64,000 nucleotides of DNA, taken from the NCBI GenBank assembly GCA_001914405.1, contig MSDW01000001.1:1367169-1431168 (forward strand). The letters run 5' to 3'. Source of the DNA: Candidatus Methanohalarchaeum thermophilum. GTDB lineage: Archaea > Halobacteriota > Methanonatronarchaeia > Methanonatronarchaeales > Methanonatronarchaeaceae. The notes under the pieces are model-generated. The model worked only from the letters and a program-made list of their open reading frames with translations. It had not been told where the DNA came from and did no database searches. Shown piece after piece: positions 35,546 through 46,052 of the stretch. A program made the position numbers and the translations under genes. Each line of letters starts with the position of its first letter. The stretch's first letter is position 1.

Positions 35546-35845
35546 ATGGATATAATGAACCTGAACCTAAAATTATTCTACGGACAAGGATGCCCCCATT
35601 GCAAAAAAATGATTAAAAATCTAAAAGAACTTAAAGAGGAATTTAGTTTTGAAGTAAAAAAATATGAAGTCTATGAAAATGAAGAGAACAGAAGGAAATT
35701 AGAGAAAATTAGCAGAGGAAAATGTTCCGGAGTCCCATTTATTATTAGTCAAGACAAAAAAGATTATATCTGTGGATCAACCAGCTACGAAAAAACCAAA
35801 GAATGGCTCAAAGAAGTATTAAAAGAAAAAGAAAAAATAAGGTAA
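35546..35845 (+). CDS. Glutaredoxin/thioredoxin-like small redox protein
   Basis: A 99-residue protein with a thioredoxin fold. An N-terminal beta-strand LKLFYGQGCPHCKKMIKNL contains the CPHC active site (about residues 15-18). CSGVPFIIS supplies the cis-proline after the second strand and a further Cys. It would reduce protein disulfides, or carry thiol electrons in the cytoplasm. Two in-frame ATG codons (35546, 35558) are possible, and no strong ribosome-binding site is seen. The gene stands alone after the family C element. Confidence 0.8.
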   Translation: MDIMNLNLKLFYGQGCPHCKKMIKNLKELKEEFSFEVKKYEVYENEENRRKLEKISRGKCSGVPFIISQDKKDYICGSTSYEKTKEWLKEVLKEKEKIR

Positions 35846-36089
35846 AAAATGATAATAGCTTTTCAAAGGAATTAGCTTTTGATTAGTTTTTTGAAGAGTA
35901 ATAGCTTCTAGTTTCTTTGGATTAGAAAAATTTTTTCTCTAGTGTTTTTATTAGTTTTGAGTTCGATTTTTTATCTATTTGACTGGGAAGACATCTTTCT
36001 AAGTCTTTGATTTGGGTGGGTGATGGTTCAGTCTTCTTGAAGACGTTTAATATGATAGTAAATATTAGATGTAAATAATTTTAGTAGGA

Positions 36090-37408
36090 TGAGGAAGTCT
36101 TTGAGACAGAATCTACGAGGGCTAGATAAACAAGAATATGAAATCCTAAAGAAGATGAGTCATAAATCTAAGGACCTATACAACGAAACTCTCTACGAGA
36201 AGGAGACAATACTTCTTCAATAATGGGGAATACCTTAACTACTATAACACCTACAAACGCCTAAAAGATGAAAGCGATAACTACAGGTTTTTATCCTCAC
36301 AGGCCGTACAGCAAACGATGAAGCATGTAGATAAAGCATTTCAATTTTTTTAAGTTAATATAGAGAAAAAAAGAAAAGAGAAGGCAATATACGATGGCGA
36401 AACAAGTCCGCCTAGTTACTTAGATAAAGATGGGCACTTTTCATTAATATTTCTAGGTCAGAGTTTCCAGGTTAAGGAGGATCATATTTGAGTTGGTGTT
36501 CCAAGATGTTTTAGTGAAAGATATGGGTATGATAAAAGAGAAGTCCAAATTGGTTTTTCTTATGTAAGATTTTAATAGGGTTATACTGGTATTAAGCAGT
36601 TATATATTGTTTTAGGAGTAAGAGTAAAATGTTTTGGATGTAGGATAGTTTGTGGGGGGAAAGAGAATTAGTTGGGACGAAGAAGGGTCTTTGGTTAGGT
36701 ATTGATTTGGGGTTAGATAATTTATCTACTTGTGTTGACCACTTTGGGCGCTCATTTATTTTGGATGGGTGATTACTTAAATTGTATAACAGGTGGTTTG
36801 ATAAGGAGGTAGTTAAGTTAGGTTGCAGTCTATAAAGGATGGGCAAGGATTTGAGGGGTGCATAGAGAGAATAAACAAATTATTTTGGAATCGAGATAAT
36901 TACATCCATGATTACTTGAATAAGGTGATTAGGGCAATTGTTGACTATTATAAAGAAAATAGGATAGAGAGGGTGTTTTGTGGTGATGGAAAGGGTTGGA
37001 AGCAGGAGGTAGATTTAGGTGACGGCAATAATGAAGGATTTGTGGAGGTTCCGTTTGATTGGTTTAAGCAAAAGCTCAAGCACAAACTAGGGTATTATGG
37101 TATTATTTAGGGTATTATGGTATTGAATTTGTGTTAGTGGATGAATTTTACACGAGCAAGTGTAATGCTTTAGCTAGCACCGGGTTAAGGAGGAAACCAA
37201 GTTATAGAGGAAGAAGAGTTGAAAGAGGGTTATACAAAACAAATAATGGAACATATATTAATGCTGATGTGAATGGTGCTTTGAATATTGCTAAGGAAGG
37301 TATGTCTGAAACTAATTTAGAGCTGGGGGTAGGAGGTAGTGGTTGTGTGGACACGCCAAGGAGAATAAGGAAACCCTTTGGGTTAAGATGCGGCTCAGAT
37401 ATAAGTGA
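36090..37408 (+). pseudogene. tnpB: TnpB RNA-guided nuclease, heavily interrupted
   Basis: Fragments in several frames correspond in order to the copy at 26008. A frameshift appears in the first 110 nt (near 36200) and a TTTTAA interruption near 36350. The TGA before TTACTTAAATTGTATAACAG (36770) is shared with copy TnpB-2, and a repeated GGTATTATGGTATT (37090-37120) duplicates a few codons and introduces TAG. The +1 insertion of the other two copies near the first RuvC motif is absent here (AAGAAGGGTCTTTGG). The late part still encodes [15 protein letters not shown]. Confidence 0.75.
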
Positions 37409-37475
37409 GAGCATAATTCAAACTTCTCCTGAAATCCCCTTCCTAATCTTCGATTAGATAGGGGTAGTTCACAGT
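37355..37475 (+). ncRNA. Predicted omegaRNA region of TnpB-3
   Basis: Nearly identical to 27262-27378 through GGATGCGGCTCA-like AAGATGCGGCTCAGATATAA, TGAGAGC and the terminal hairpin. One base in the loop and in the palindrome differs (CTTCGATTAG). Confidence 0.4.
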
Positions 37476-37704
37476 GGAACTAGTTCTAAAGGAGTTTGCT
37501 TTTAAAGGTTTATATTTTATACTTTTTGTTTTTGTTGTGTTTAGTTGAATTTTGGTTTTCGCTTTTTTTATGTATTCTATTATTTAATTTATAGTTTGAA
37601 TGTTGTGTTTAAGTGTTAGAGAGTCTTTTTAGGTGATTTTCGGTGAATTGTGAGATGTTAATCTTTAACACAAAATTAATGTATTTTTGGCATTAGTGTT
37701 GATT

Positions 37705-37713
37705 GTATAAATT
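37705..37713 (+). promoter_or_regulatory. TATA box for the GltB-like gene
   Basis: GTATAAATT is centred about 23 nt before ATG 37732, which fits an archaeal promoter giving a leaderless or very short 5' end. Confidence 0.45.
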
Positions 37714-37731
37714 TTTTGATTGGTGGGATTT

Positions 37732-39378
37732 ATGGTAAGAAGAAGAAAGAAACTTGATGTGCTTGGTACTGTAAATAGAGGAGATCCTGCTCCTTCGGGT
37801 CTGTGTGAATTGTGTAGAGCTGACTGTAAAGGTAAATGTGAAACTTTTATGTCCTGTTTGAAGGGAACAGAGATGTTGTACCCGCGGGATTTTGGCGAAG
37901 TAACTGCTGGTAGTGGAAATATTGATCCCACGGGAGTTGGTTATCACTCGCTGAGAGCTCATGGATTTGCTCATGGAGCTGAGGGTTTGCCCGAAGATGT
38001 TGAAAGTACTGCTGATAACTGTCTTTACCCTAATGTCGATATAGAGACTGAATTTGGTAACAAAATAAAGACTAAATCCAAGGTTCCATTAATGACTGGA
38101 GCCCTTGGTTCGACATTTATAGCGGAAAAATATTGGGATTCTTTTGCAATTGGAGCTGCTCTGTGTGGTTTTCCTATCGTGATCGGTGAAAATGTTGTTG
38201 GTGTAGATAGAGAGGCTGAATTTAATGAAGAAGGTAAGGTAGTAAAGGCTCCTGAATTGGACAGAAGAATAGATACCTATAAAAAGTACGCTGATGGAGA
38301 ATATGGGGGGATTTTCGTTCAATTAAATGTTGAAGACACTAGGAATGGTGTTGCTGAATATATAGCAGAAAACTACGGAAATGATTTAATAATAGAACTT
38401 AAATGGGGGCAAGGAGCTAAAAGCATTGGAGGAGAGATCCAGGTAAATAGCTTAGATTATGCAAAGTTCTTAGATGAAAGAGGTTATTTGGTCGAACCAG
38501 ATCCAAATAAGAAATCTAATGAAGAATCATTTAAGCACGGAGGTATCGATAACTTCGCTAGACACAGTAGACTTGGAGGAACCGAAGCTTCTAATGTAGA
38601 TGAAATGAGAGAGGATTTTATGACTAGAGTGGATTACTTAAAGGAATTAGGTTTTAAGAGAATCTCCTTAAAAACTGGAGCATATGGAATGAAGGACTTA
38701 GCTATGGCCCTAAGATTTGCAGCTGAGGCAGATCTTGACCTTCTCACAATTGATGGAGCCGGAGGAGGAACCGGAATGAGTCCTTGGAATATGATGGATC
38801 ATTGGGGAGTTCCATCCATGGTATTACATGATAAGGCCTATAAGTATTCTAAGATATTGGAAGAAGAAGGATTTGATGTACCAGATTTATCCTTTGCAGG
38901 TGGTTTTGCAAGAGAAGACCATCTCTTCAAAGCACTAGCACTTGGATCTCCTTATGTTAAGACTATATGCATGGGTAGAGCTTTAATGGTACCTGGGTTT
39001 GTAGGAGCAAACATAGAAGGCGTTTTCAATCCAGGAAGAAAAGAAGAGCTAAATGGTAACTGGGATGAATTACCTAGGTCCGTTAAGGAAGTAGGAGAAA
39101 AGCCGGAGGAAATATTTTCTGGTTGGTACGATGTAAAGGATAAGGTCGGGGAAGATGAGATGGAAAATATACCTTTTGGAGCTGTAGCTCTGTGGAACTT
39201 AGTTAATAAACTAGGTACTGGGTTGAAACAATTTATGGCTGGAGCCAGGAAATTTAATATAGAATCAATTGATAGAGGGGACTTAATGTCAGCTAATAAG
39301 AAAACAGAGAATCTAACTGGTATCCCATTTATGTCAGATTCTTACGATGAGGAAGCAAAAGATATACTAAAAAAATAA
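37732..39378 (+). CDS. FMN-binding glutamate synthase-family protein (GltB domain 2-like)
   Basis: A 548-residue protein of the archaeal GltB-like family, a TIM-barrel FMN domain without an amidotransferase part. Its N-terminus has four Cys (CELCRADCKGKCETFMSC, about 22-39), which could hold an iron-sulfur cluster. The FMN/substrate region includes VPLMTGALGSTFIAEKYW, ELKWGQGAKSIGGEI, LLTIDGAGGGTGMSPWNMMDHWG and LSFAGGFAREDHLFKALALGSPYVKTICMGRALMVPGF. Related proteins occur in methanogens and other archaea; the in vivo acceptor is unknown. A TATA box is 23 nt upstream. GTG and TTG codons further upstream are in frame but lack support. Confidence 0.85.
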   Translation: MVRRRKKLDVLGTVNRGDPAPSGLCELCRADCKGKCETFMSCLKGTEMLYPRDFGEVTAGSGNIDPTGVGYHSLRAHGFAHGAEGLPEDVESTADNCLYPNVDIETEFGNKIKTKSKVPLMTGALGSTFIAEKYWDSFAIGAALCGFPIVIGENVVGVDREAEFNEEGKVVKAPELDRRIDTYKKYADGEYGGIFVQLNVEDTRNGVAEYIAENYGNDLIIELKWGQGAKSIGGEIQVNSLDYAKFLDERGYLVEPDPNKKSNEESFKHGGIDNFARHSRLGGTEASNVDEMREDFMTRVDYLKELGFKRISLKTGAYGMKDLAMALRFAAEADLDLLTIDGAGGGTGMSPWNMMDHWGVPSMVLHDKAYKYSKILEEEGFDVPDLSFAGGFAREDHLFKALALGSPYVKTICMGRALMVPGFVGANIEGVFNPGRKEELNGNWDELPRSVKEVGEKPEEIFSGWYDVKDKVGEDEMENIPFGAVALWNLVNKLGTGLKQFMAGARKFNIESIDRGDLMSANKKTENLTGIPFMSDSYDEEAKDILKK

Positions 39379-39380
39379 AT

Positions 39381-40031
39381 TCAAAACCTGTCTCTCTTAT
39401 CCATATCTCTTTTATTTTTCTTTATTATGCTATGGATGTTTCTCCAAACTTCTAAAGACTGAGTAGGTATAATTACTTTCTCATAACAGTTGCATGCATT
39501 AAATAAACCTGCTTCTATGAGTTCCTTTATTCCTTTAAATCCAAATTCATCGTCTCTGATCGGATCTTTATCGAAAGTTATCTCATAAGAAAATTTAAAC
39601 TCATCTAGATCAAGTCTAGGCTCCTTTCTTTCACATATACTAGTTTCTCTTGATATTTTATCGAAACTAGATATCTCTTCAATGGCTCTATGGAATATAA
39701 AGGGTGATAAGAAGGCAAATTTCTTACCTTCTTTACTTAAGTCAATCATTCTAAGTTTAATTAACTCAGAAATTAACTCAAGGAATTCAGATCCTATGAG
39801 ACAACAGGTTACCTTTTTAACTCTTTGTGGCCGTTGACCATTTTGCCTACAGATTGAATCTAGATCTTTTTTCAGAGAATCGAAATAGCTATTAGAATTA
39901 TATCTCAATTTTGATGTCCTGTCAAGTCCATTAAAATCCTTTGACCATAAATAAGCTGCTTCTATTTTTTCTATACCCTCTGAATAGTAATAATCGTCCA
40001 ACTTTTTTTTAATGTCCTCAGTTAAGCTCAT
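39381..40031 (-). CDS. Hypothetical protein
   Basis: A 216-residue soluble protein without signal peptide or membrane segment. It is mixed alpha/beta with many Lys and Glu; two Cys pairs (VTCCLIGSE and ACNCYEK) stand out. It is convergent with the GltB-like gene, with only 2 bp between the stop codons. No family is recognised. Start ATG 40031 has no clear ribosome-binding site; a leaderless start is possible. Confidence 0.6.
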   Translation of the reverse strand: MSLTEDIKKKLDDYYYSEGIEKIEAAYLWSKDFNGLDRTSKLRYNSNSYFDSLKKDLDSICRQNGQRPQRVKKVTCCLIGSEFLELISELIKLRMIDLSKEGKKFAFLSPFIFHRAIEEISSFDKISRETSICERKEPRLDLDEFKFSYEITFDKDPIRDDEFGFKGIKELIEAGLFNACNCYEKVIIPTQSLEVWRNIHSIIKKNKRDMDKRDRF

Positions 40032-40359
40032 AACTCTTGGGCATCCAGTATTTTATCCTCTTTAGGTTTATCTACAGTTTAATTACTAAAACAATCATCT
40101 GTTTTTGATGACAATTAATCAAACTTGAATCGAATTACTATATCCCTTTAAACCAATATTAGTTTTATTTCACTAAATAAATTAAATCTCCGATAAGTTA
40201 AAATAGTAGATGATGTATTGAAATAAAAGTTTAGGACGGTTTTTTAATTATAAATAATGAACCAGAAAATCTGTGTCTTTTAGGGATTAGGAAGAATACT
40301 ATTTGATGAAAAATTTAGATAAACAAAGAAAATATATGTTTTTTAATGAAGACTTTTAG

Positions 40360-40735
40360 TTGGCTGTCTTTTGTTGCCTTTGATATATCAAAAATCGATC
40401 CCACTGTCTTTTCTGGATTGGCTGAAGCCTTAGACTTCTACATTGAATAGTTTCCAGGGTAAGCTTGAAACCATTTTGGTGTAGGGTGTAGGTGTAGTGT
40501 TTGGTGTGGGTTTGTTTTGAAGGGAGCAGAAGAGAAAACCAATTAGGTCGGTATATGACATTTTTTTGTGTCTTGATTCATGTGTTTTCTTGGAGCAAGT
40601 AGTTCCTCGATGTTGAATCTGTGTTGTGGGAGAATGTCTGGATGATTAAAGCAAACTTTTCTGGTTAAGAGGTCACATGGAAAAACTATTCCCTACCCGA
40701 ACGAACTTGAGTAGGATATGGGGAGAGGCATTTCT
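40360..40735 (+). mobile_element. Family A element, diverged copy A4
   Basis: The order of blocks CTTCTACATTGAATAGTTTCC, TGGTGTAGGGTGTAGG, TTAGGTCGGTATATGACA and TTTTCTTGGAGCAAGTAGTT matches family A, but with many changes. The right end is decayed (CCCTACCCGAACGAACTTGA with a short hairpin). The left end is not clear. It lies directly before copy A5 in the same direction. Confidence 0.45.
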
Positions 40736-40822
40736 CATCAGTTCCATTGGATCTAAGGTTAAAAATTTTAAAAATTTAAGTATTGTTGATCTTGGGATTT
40801 TGTTATTAATCTCTATTTTTAT

Positions 40823-41287
40823 CTATTCATCGGGGAAGACCTCTTCTTTTCTTTGATTGGAGGGGGATGAATTCGATGTTTTTTAAAATAAAAAAAACTA
40901 ATATTGTGTTGATGGCAGTTGGTTGATTTGTCTGCCTCTTGAACAAAAAGCAATCCCATTGTCTTTGAGGCAATGGTTAAAGCCTCAGACTCTACATCGA
41001 GAGGTGTATAGGTAAGTATTGGGGTGGATAGGTAAGCCCGAAACTTCGGGAGTAGGGAGTCTAGTGGTTGGTGTGGAGCAGCCGCTGAGGAATAAGAGGA
41101 ACCAATGTGAGTTAGTATATGGGAACTGTTCCCTAATCCAATTCTTCCTCAGAGCAATAGGTTCCCTGTTGACGGTGTGGATGAGACAAGGCACCGTGGA
41201 AAACAAACTCCCTTTCTTGGGATAAGGCCTCACAGGGAAGCTTCTTTCTCACCGAACGGATGTGAGGTTAGGTAGGGGGCACTTCAC
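40823..41287 (+). mobile_element. Family A non-coding IS605-like element, copy A5
   Basis: It follows TTTAT (40818-40822) and ends CACTTCAC. It is closely similar along its length to copy A6 (58522-58992, opposite strand). Stem ACGGTG/CACCGT (41172-41177 with 41192-41197) encloses GGATGAGACAAGG. Another hairpin, CCCGAAACTTCGGG, lies near 41037-41050. The right end hairpin is CTCACCGAACGGATGTGAG. The element ends 1 nt before the stop codon of fpoN/nuoN. Confidence 0.78.
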
Positions 41288-41288
41288 T

Positions 41289-42674
41289 TTATGTTAGTGT
41301 GTTTGCAGCTTCTATAGCTAGTTCTAATATTGGGTCGTATCCTAGGCCTACTGCTATTAGTGATAGTATGGCGAATACTGCTATGATTTTAAATGGTCTA
41401 CTTATTTCAGATTTTATCTGTTTGTCGTAAAAGTACATGTTTTTGATTACATTTGCGTAATAATATATTGATATGGCTGAATTTATTATTCCAATAACTG
41501 CTAGCCATAGCATATTTTCTTCTATTGCGCTTAAGAATAATATAAATTTACTTAAAAATCCTGCAAAGGGGGGTATTCCTCCTAGTGATAGTAAACAGAT
41601 TGTTAAGGCTAGTGCTATTAATGGAGAGCTTTTACCTAATCCTTTGAACTCTTCTATTAGCTCAGTGTTGATGGTTAATGCTATCCCTCCTATTAGTATG
41701 AAGGCTGCCCCACTTCCGAGGTTATGGGCTAGGATCTGTATTAGGCTTCCGGCTAATCCGATTTTTGTTGCAACAGCTAAACCTATTAGTATGTAACCGG
41801 ACTGTGATATACTAGAGTAAGCTAACATTCTTTTTATGTTTTCTTGTTTAATAGCAGCTATGTTACCGAGGGTCATAGTTCCGACTGCGAGTATTGCAAA
41901 AACGGTTGTCCAATTGGCTTGATATGAGGCTAGAGCCATTGGGAATATTAGTAGGGCGACTCCAAATCCCATTTTTTTGCTCGATGAACTTAGGAAAGAG
42001 GTTATTGGAGTTGGAGCTCCTTCAAATGTATCTGGAGCCCAGAAGTGAAATGGTACGGCTGATATTTTGAATCCTATTCCCACTACTACAAATGCTAGGG
42101 CCGGTAGAGATAATGGCCCTAGAGATATTTTGCTTAATTGAATTAGGTTGGTTGTGGAAGTTGATACGTAAAATAGTGAAATCCCGTATATGAATAATGC
42201 TGATGAGATTCCGTTTAGGATAAGGTACTTTAAGGCGGCTTCAGTTGATTTTTCTTTTTTCTTGAAGAAGCTAACTAATGGAATTAGGCTCAAACTGGCT
42301 AGTTCCATTCCGATATAGATCATTATGAGGTTCTTGGTTGATACTGCTAGCATCATTCCTAGAAGGGAGAATGATAAGAGGGAATAGAATTCTGCATGTG
42401 CGGATTCTAAAAACTCGTTACTGACTGTGGCGGTTAGAATTCCTCCGATTAGGAAGATTATTGAAAGATATATGGAAAACTTGTTTACGGAGATCATGTA
42501 TTTGTTGAAGCTTGTTCCGCTTAACAGTATATCTAGGAATAGTGATATGGATATTAGGATCCCAATGATAGTCAAGAGATACGGTATTCTTTTGGAGTTA
42601 ATTACTAGATCTATTGCTACAACTGTTAAGGGAACTATTAGCATTATTAAATATGGAGTTAACTCAAAATACAT
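41289..42674 (-). CDS. fpoN: F420H2 dehydrogenase / complex I-like subunit N (NuoN-type antiporter)
   Basis: A 461-residue membrane protein with about fourteen helices, one of the three antiporter-like ion-pumping subunits. GMELASLSLIPLVSFFKKKEKSTEAALKYLILN contains the conserved Glu and Lys of the half-channel, and FKISAVPFHFWAPDTFEGAPTPITSFLSS the second Lys/His-rich segment. It starts 10 nt after the subunit M stop and is the last gene of the operon. Its stop codon is 1 nt from mobile element A5. The C-terminus looks complete. Confidence 0.92.
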   Translation of the reverse strand: MYFELTPYLIMLIVPLTVVAIDLVINSKRIPYLLTIIGILISISLFLDILLSGTSFNKYMISVNKFSIYLSIIFLIGGILTATVSNEFLESAHAEFYSLLSFSLLGMMLAVSTKNLIMIYIGMELASLSLIPLVSFFKKKEKSTEAALKYLILNGISSALFIYGISLFYVSTSTTNLIQLSKISLGPLSLPALAFVVVGIGFKISAVPFHFWAPDTFEGAPTPITSFLSSSSKKMGFGVALLIFPMALASYQANWTTVFAILAVGTMTLGNIAAIKQENIKRMLAYSSISQSGYILIGLAVATKIGLAGSLIQILAHNLGSGAAFILIGGIALTINTELIEEFKGLGKSSPLIALALTICLLSLGGIPPFAGFLSKFILFLSAIEENMLWLAVIGIINSAISIYYYANVIKNMYFYDKQIKSEISRPFKIIAVFAILSLIAVGLGYDPILELAIEAANTLT

Positions 42675-42684
42675 CTATTGCACC

Positions 42685-44139
42685 TTATATTGAGGTTATT
42701 AATTTAACGAACGGATTGATATAGTCAAATAACAAATCTGGGTAAACTCCGAATATTATTATTAATATTATTAATGGAATTAGAGAAGTTATCTCGATTT
42801 TCCAATTTATTTCCTTTGAATTTAATTGTGATTCACCGAAGATTGTTCTTTGTAACATCCAGATAAAGTAGGATGCGGTTACGATCAAGGAAATTATAGC
42901 TAATATTGTGTAAATCTCCCATGTACTAAAAGCACCTATGAAAACTGTTAGTTCGGCTATAAATCCAGATAAACTTGGTAGTCCTAAACCCGCGAAGGAG
43001 CCAAAGACCAAGATACCGGTTAAAGTAGGTGTTTCTTTAGCTAAGCCACTTAATTTGCTTATTTTTCTTGTTCCTACGTCTTTCTTTATCATTCCACATA
43101 TTGAGAATAATAATGCGGAAATAAGTCCATGACTGATCATCTGGTAGATTCCTCCAGCTATCCCGTAAACTGTCATTGAAGCAACTCCAAAAAGGACTAT
43201 TCCCATATGGCCAACGCTTGAATAGGCTATTAATGATTTTAAGTCTTCCTGTCCCATAGCCACGAAACCTGCGTAGAACATGGTTACTATTGAGATTATT
43301 GCTAGGATAGGCATTGCTAGGTCTATTGCACTTGGAAGCATCATGTATCCTACTCTTATTAGTACGTATCCTCCCATTTTTAGTAAGACGCCAGCTAACA
43401 TAACTGAACCAGGGGTAGGGGCTTCTACATGTGCATCGGGTAGCCAAGTGTGGAAAGGAACTATCGGCATTTTCACAGCGAACCCTATGAAGACTCCTAT
43501 GAATATCATCAATTGGAGTTGTGGACTAAATGTCTGAGTTATTTCTGTTAGTACTGGGATGCTGAAGGTCTGAATTGGAGAATGAAGGTAAATTGCTATT
43601 ATTGATATCAGTAGGAATAAGCTGCTGAGGTGGGTGTAAATGAAGAATTTGATTGAAGCGTAAAGTCTTCTTTCACCCCCCCAGATAGCTATAATAAAGA
43701 ACATTGGTATTAGAGTGATCTCCCAGAATATGAAGAATATAATAAAGTCTAAGGATAGGAAAACTCCAATTAATCCGGCTTCTAATAGTAAAAGTAGAGG
43801 ATAGTAGCTTTTTTTCTTCTTTTTTATTTTTTTCCAGGACATTCCTATTGCTACGATTGTCAGTAAGATCGTTAATCCTACTAGAGTTGCGCTTAGTCCA
43901 TCTATACCTAGTAAAATCTGTGATCCAATTGAATTTAGCCAACTATACTCTTCTACGAGCTGATATTTACCTATTTTTATATTAAATTTGGTTAAAGTCA
44001 ATAGGAACAGGATTCCTGTAATTATAGAGATTGATAGGGCACTATATTTAGTTGCTTCTTTATTGAATCTACCAACTAAATATGTGATTACTCCACCAAC
44101 TAGTGGTATTAATATTAGTAGAGAAAGTAATTGATTCAT
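42685..44139 (-). CDS. fpoM: F420H2 dehydrogenase / complex I-like subunit M (NuoM-type)
   Basis: A 484-residue antiporter-like membrane subunit. FWEITLIPMFFIIAIWGG carries the conserved Glu, and KMPIVPFHTWLPDAHVEAPTPGSVMLAGVLLKMGGY contains the proton-channel Lys and His. The frame extends to 44202, but AGGAGG-like GGAGG (44149-44153 reversed) lies 9 nt before ATG 44139, giving the typical start MNQLLSLLILIPLVGG. It begins 6 nt after the subunit L stop. It works with subunits L and N in ion translocation. Confidence 0.93.
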   Translation of the reverse strand: MNQLLSLLILIPLVGGVITYLVGRFNKEATKYSALSISIITGILFLLTLTKFNIKIGKYQLVEEYSWLNSIGSQILLGIDGLSATLVGLTILLTIVAIGMSWKKIKKKKKSYYPLLLLLEAGLIGVFLSLDFIIFFIFWEITLIPMFFIIAIWGGERRLYASIKFFIYTHLSSLFLLISIIAIYLHSPIQTFSIPVLTEITQTFSPQLQLMIFIGVFIGFAVKMPIVPFHTWLPDAHVEAPTPGSVMLAGVLLKMGGYVLIRVGYMMLPSAIDLAMPILAIISIVTMFYAGFVAMGQEDLKSLIAYSSVGHMGIVLFGVASMTVYGIAGGIYQMISHGLISALLFSICGMIKKDVGTRKISKLSGLAKETPTLTGILVFGSFAGLGLPSLSGFIAELTVFIGAFSTWEIYTILAIISLIVTASYFIWMLQRTIFGESQLNSKEINWKIEITSLIPLIILIIIFGVYPDLLFDYINPFVKLITSI

Positions 44140-44144
44140 TTTAT

Positions 44145-46052
44145 TTAACCTCCGCTGATTTTTAAGATTATTAATATAGTAATGGTTCCTATTAATATCC
44201 AAAGGCTGTAGTCTCTAACTAATCCAGTCTGTATCTTTCTAGCTAAGCTACTGGAGAATTTAATTGAATCTGCGACACCGTTAACTACTCCGTCTATTCC
44301 TATGTCGTCAAATGATTTAGATTTGGAAGAGACTTTTCTACCGAATGCTCCGAATGCGTTTATTACTCCGTCTACATATTTGTCGTCGAATTTAGAGGCA
44401 AGTATAGAGAATGAAAAAGCCTTGAAACCTAATTTGGTGTATGAGTCATCTATGTAAAGTGCATTGAAGGAAAACTTGTGTAATATCTCAAACAGTGTAT
44501 TTTCCTTGATTCTATTGATATCTATTAATTTAAGGTGATATATCAGGATAGCGAGCGTGAATCCTGTTAGTACGACTAGGGTAGAACCTATTGCTAGTAT
44601 AGCGTGTGATCCGTGATGAAGTGACCAAGGCATCCATTCGTTGAAGCTTGAATTAAATAGCCCTGCTAGTCCCGCTATAGTTGCTAAAGCAACTATTGGA
44701 AGTACCATGAGGTATCCTGACGATTTATCGCCTACTTTTTTCCTTCTGTTGGTTGAAAAAATAAGTGAATACCATCTGAAGATGTAAATTGGACTTAGGA
44801 AGGAAGCTAATATGAATAATGATACTAGTATGTAGTTTCCGCCCTGCATGGTGGCTGTTAGTATCATTTCCTTGCTGAACCAACCACCTAGTGGTGGTAT
44901 TCCTGCGAGGGAGAGACAACCTATCAGAGTTGCTATAGGAACTAATTTTCCTCTTTTCCAGAAGTTACCCATTTTAGTTATGTCATGTTTTCCTGTTTCG
45001 GTTATTACGACGCCAGCAGCTAAGAACAATAATGCTTTGAATGCACTATGGTTGAATAGGTGGAATAAGCTGGCGCTGTATCCCATAACCCCTATAGCAA
45101 AGACCATGAAACCAATGTGGCTTATTGTACTGTAAGCTAATATTTCTTTTATGTCTTTTTGAGTTAAAGCCGAATAAGCTCCAAATAGAGCTGTTAATAT
45201 ACCGAAATACGCTATTATTGAGGTAACTAATGGAGAAGAACTTAGTAAAGGAGAAATTCTAGCTAATAAATATACTCCTGCTTTAACCATTGTTGCAGCA
45301 TGTATTAAAGCTGAAACTGGAGTAGGGCCTACCATTGCATCGGGTATCCATACTTGAAGAGGTAATTGAGCGCTTTTACCTACTGCTCCTCCAAAAAGTA
45401 ATAGGAGCGTGATCGTCTGAAGATCTCCTGAAAGCTGACCAAATGAGTTAAAAGTTTCTTCGAAACCAAAACTACCTATTTGAGTGAACATCAACATTAT
45501 TCCACTTAACATAAGGATGTCACCGATTCTAGTTATAAGAAAAGCCTTTTTGCTTCCGCTTGCAGCTTCACTTTTCTCCATCCAAAATCCGATCAGTAGG
45601 TAACTGCACAAACCAACGAGTTCCCAGAAGATAAACATCAACAAAAAGTTATCTGCTAGAACTAATCCAGTCATGCTTCCGCTGAATAATGCAAGTTCCC
45701 CGAAGAATCTAGGCTTACTTCTGTCGTCTTCCATAAACTCTAAAGAGTAAATAAAAACTAAAAATGAAACTAGAGACACAACTAGTAGCATTAGAGAGGA
45801 TACTGGATCAATGAGGTACCCAGCTTTTATTACATGTTCCCCTAATTGGAACCAGGTCACACTTCCATGGAACTTGCTTCCAGTTAGAAGAGACGAAATA
45901 AAGATCAAAGTAGACAGGATGAATGAAAAAGCTACTGCACCAGTAGCTAAATATCCTGATGTCCTATTTTTTAATCTCTTATTTAACAGGATGTTTATTC
46001 CAAAAACGATAAACAGTGGAACAGGAATTAACCAAGCGTATTCCATTACCAT
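44145..46052 (-). CDS. fpoL: F420H2 dehydrogenase / complex I-like subunit L (NuoL-type)
   Basis: A 635-residue membrane subunit with about sixteen helices. Conserved segments are FWELVGLCSYLLIGFWMEKSEAASGSKKAF, SAQLPLQVWIPDAMVGPTPVSALIHAATMVKAGVYL and AYSTISHIGFMVFAIG. The C-terminal extension (about 480-610) is amphipathic and corresponds to the lateral helix that spans the membrane arm. ATG 46052 overlaps the end of subunit K; a second ATG (46046) is 2 codons later. A GGAGG-like signal is at 46066-46070. Confidence 0.93.
   Translation of the reverse strand: MVMEYAWLIPVPLFIVFGINILLNKRLKNRTSGYLATGAVAFSFILSTLIFISSLLTGSKFHGSVTWFQLGEHVIKAGYLIDPVSSLMLLVVSLVSFLVFIYSLEFMEDDRSKPRFFGELALFSGSMTGLVLADNFLLMFIFWELVGLCSYLLIGFWMEKSEAASGSKKAFLITRIGDILMLSGIMLMFTQIGSFGFEETFNSFGQLSGDLQTITLLLLFGGAVGKSAQLPLQVWIPDAMVGPTPVSALIHAATMVKAGVYLLARISPLLSSSPLVTSIIAYFGILTALFGAYSALTQKDIKEILAYSTISHIGFMVFAIGVMGYSASLFHLFNHSAFKALLFLAAGVVITETGKHDITKMGNFWKRGKLVPIATLIGCLSLAGIPPLGGWFSKEMILTATMQGGNYILVSLFILASFLSPIYIFRWYSLIFSTNRRKKVGDKSSGYLMVLPIVALATIAGLAGLFNSSFNEWMPWSLHHGSHAILAIGSTLVVLTGFTLAILIYHLKLIDINRIKENTLFEILHKFSFNALYIDDSYTKLGFKAFSFSILASKFDDKYVDGVINAFGAFGRKVSSKSKSFDDIGIDGVVNGVADSIKFSSSLARKIQTGLVRDYSLWILIGTITILIILKISGG

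Larger units (their letters stand above)
35973..37475 (+). mobile_element. IS200/IS605-type element carrying broken tnpB (copy TnpB-3)
   Basis: Left end CTATTTGACTGGGAAGACAT after TTTTTTAT; tnpB remnant in the middle; right end hairpin CCTAATCTTCGATTAG and TAGGGGTAGTTCAC. It is colinear with copies at 25893 and 59004. No tnpA is present. Confidence 0.8.
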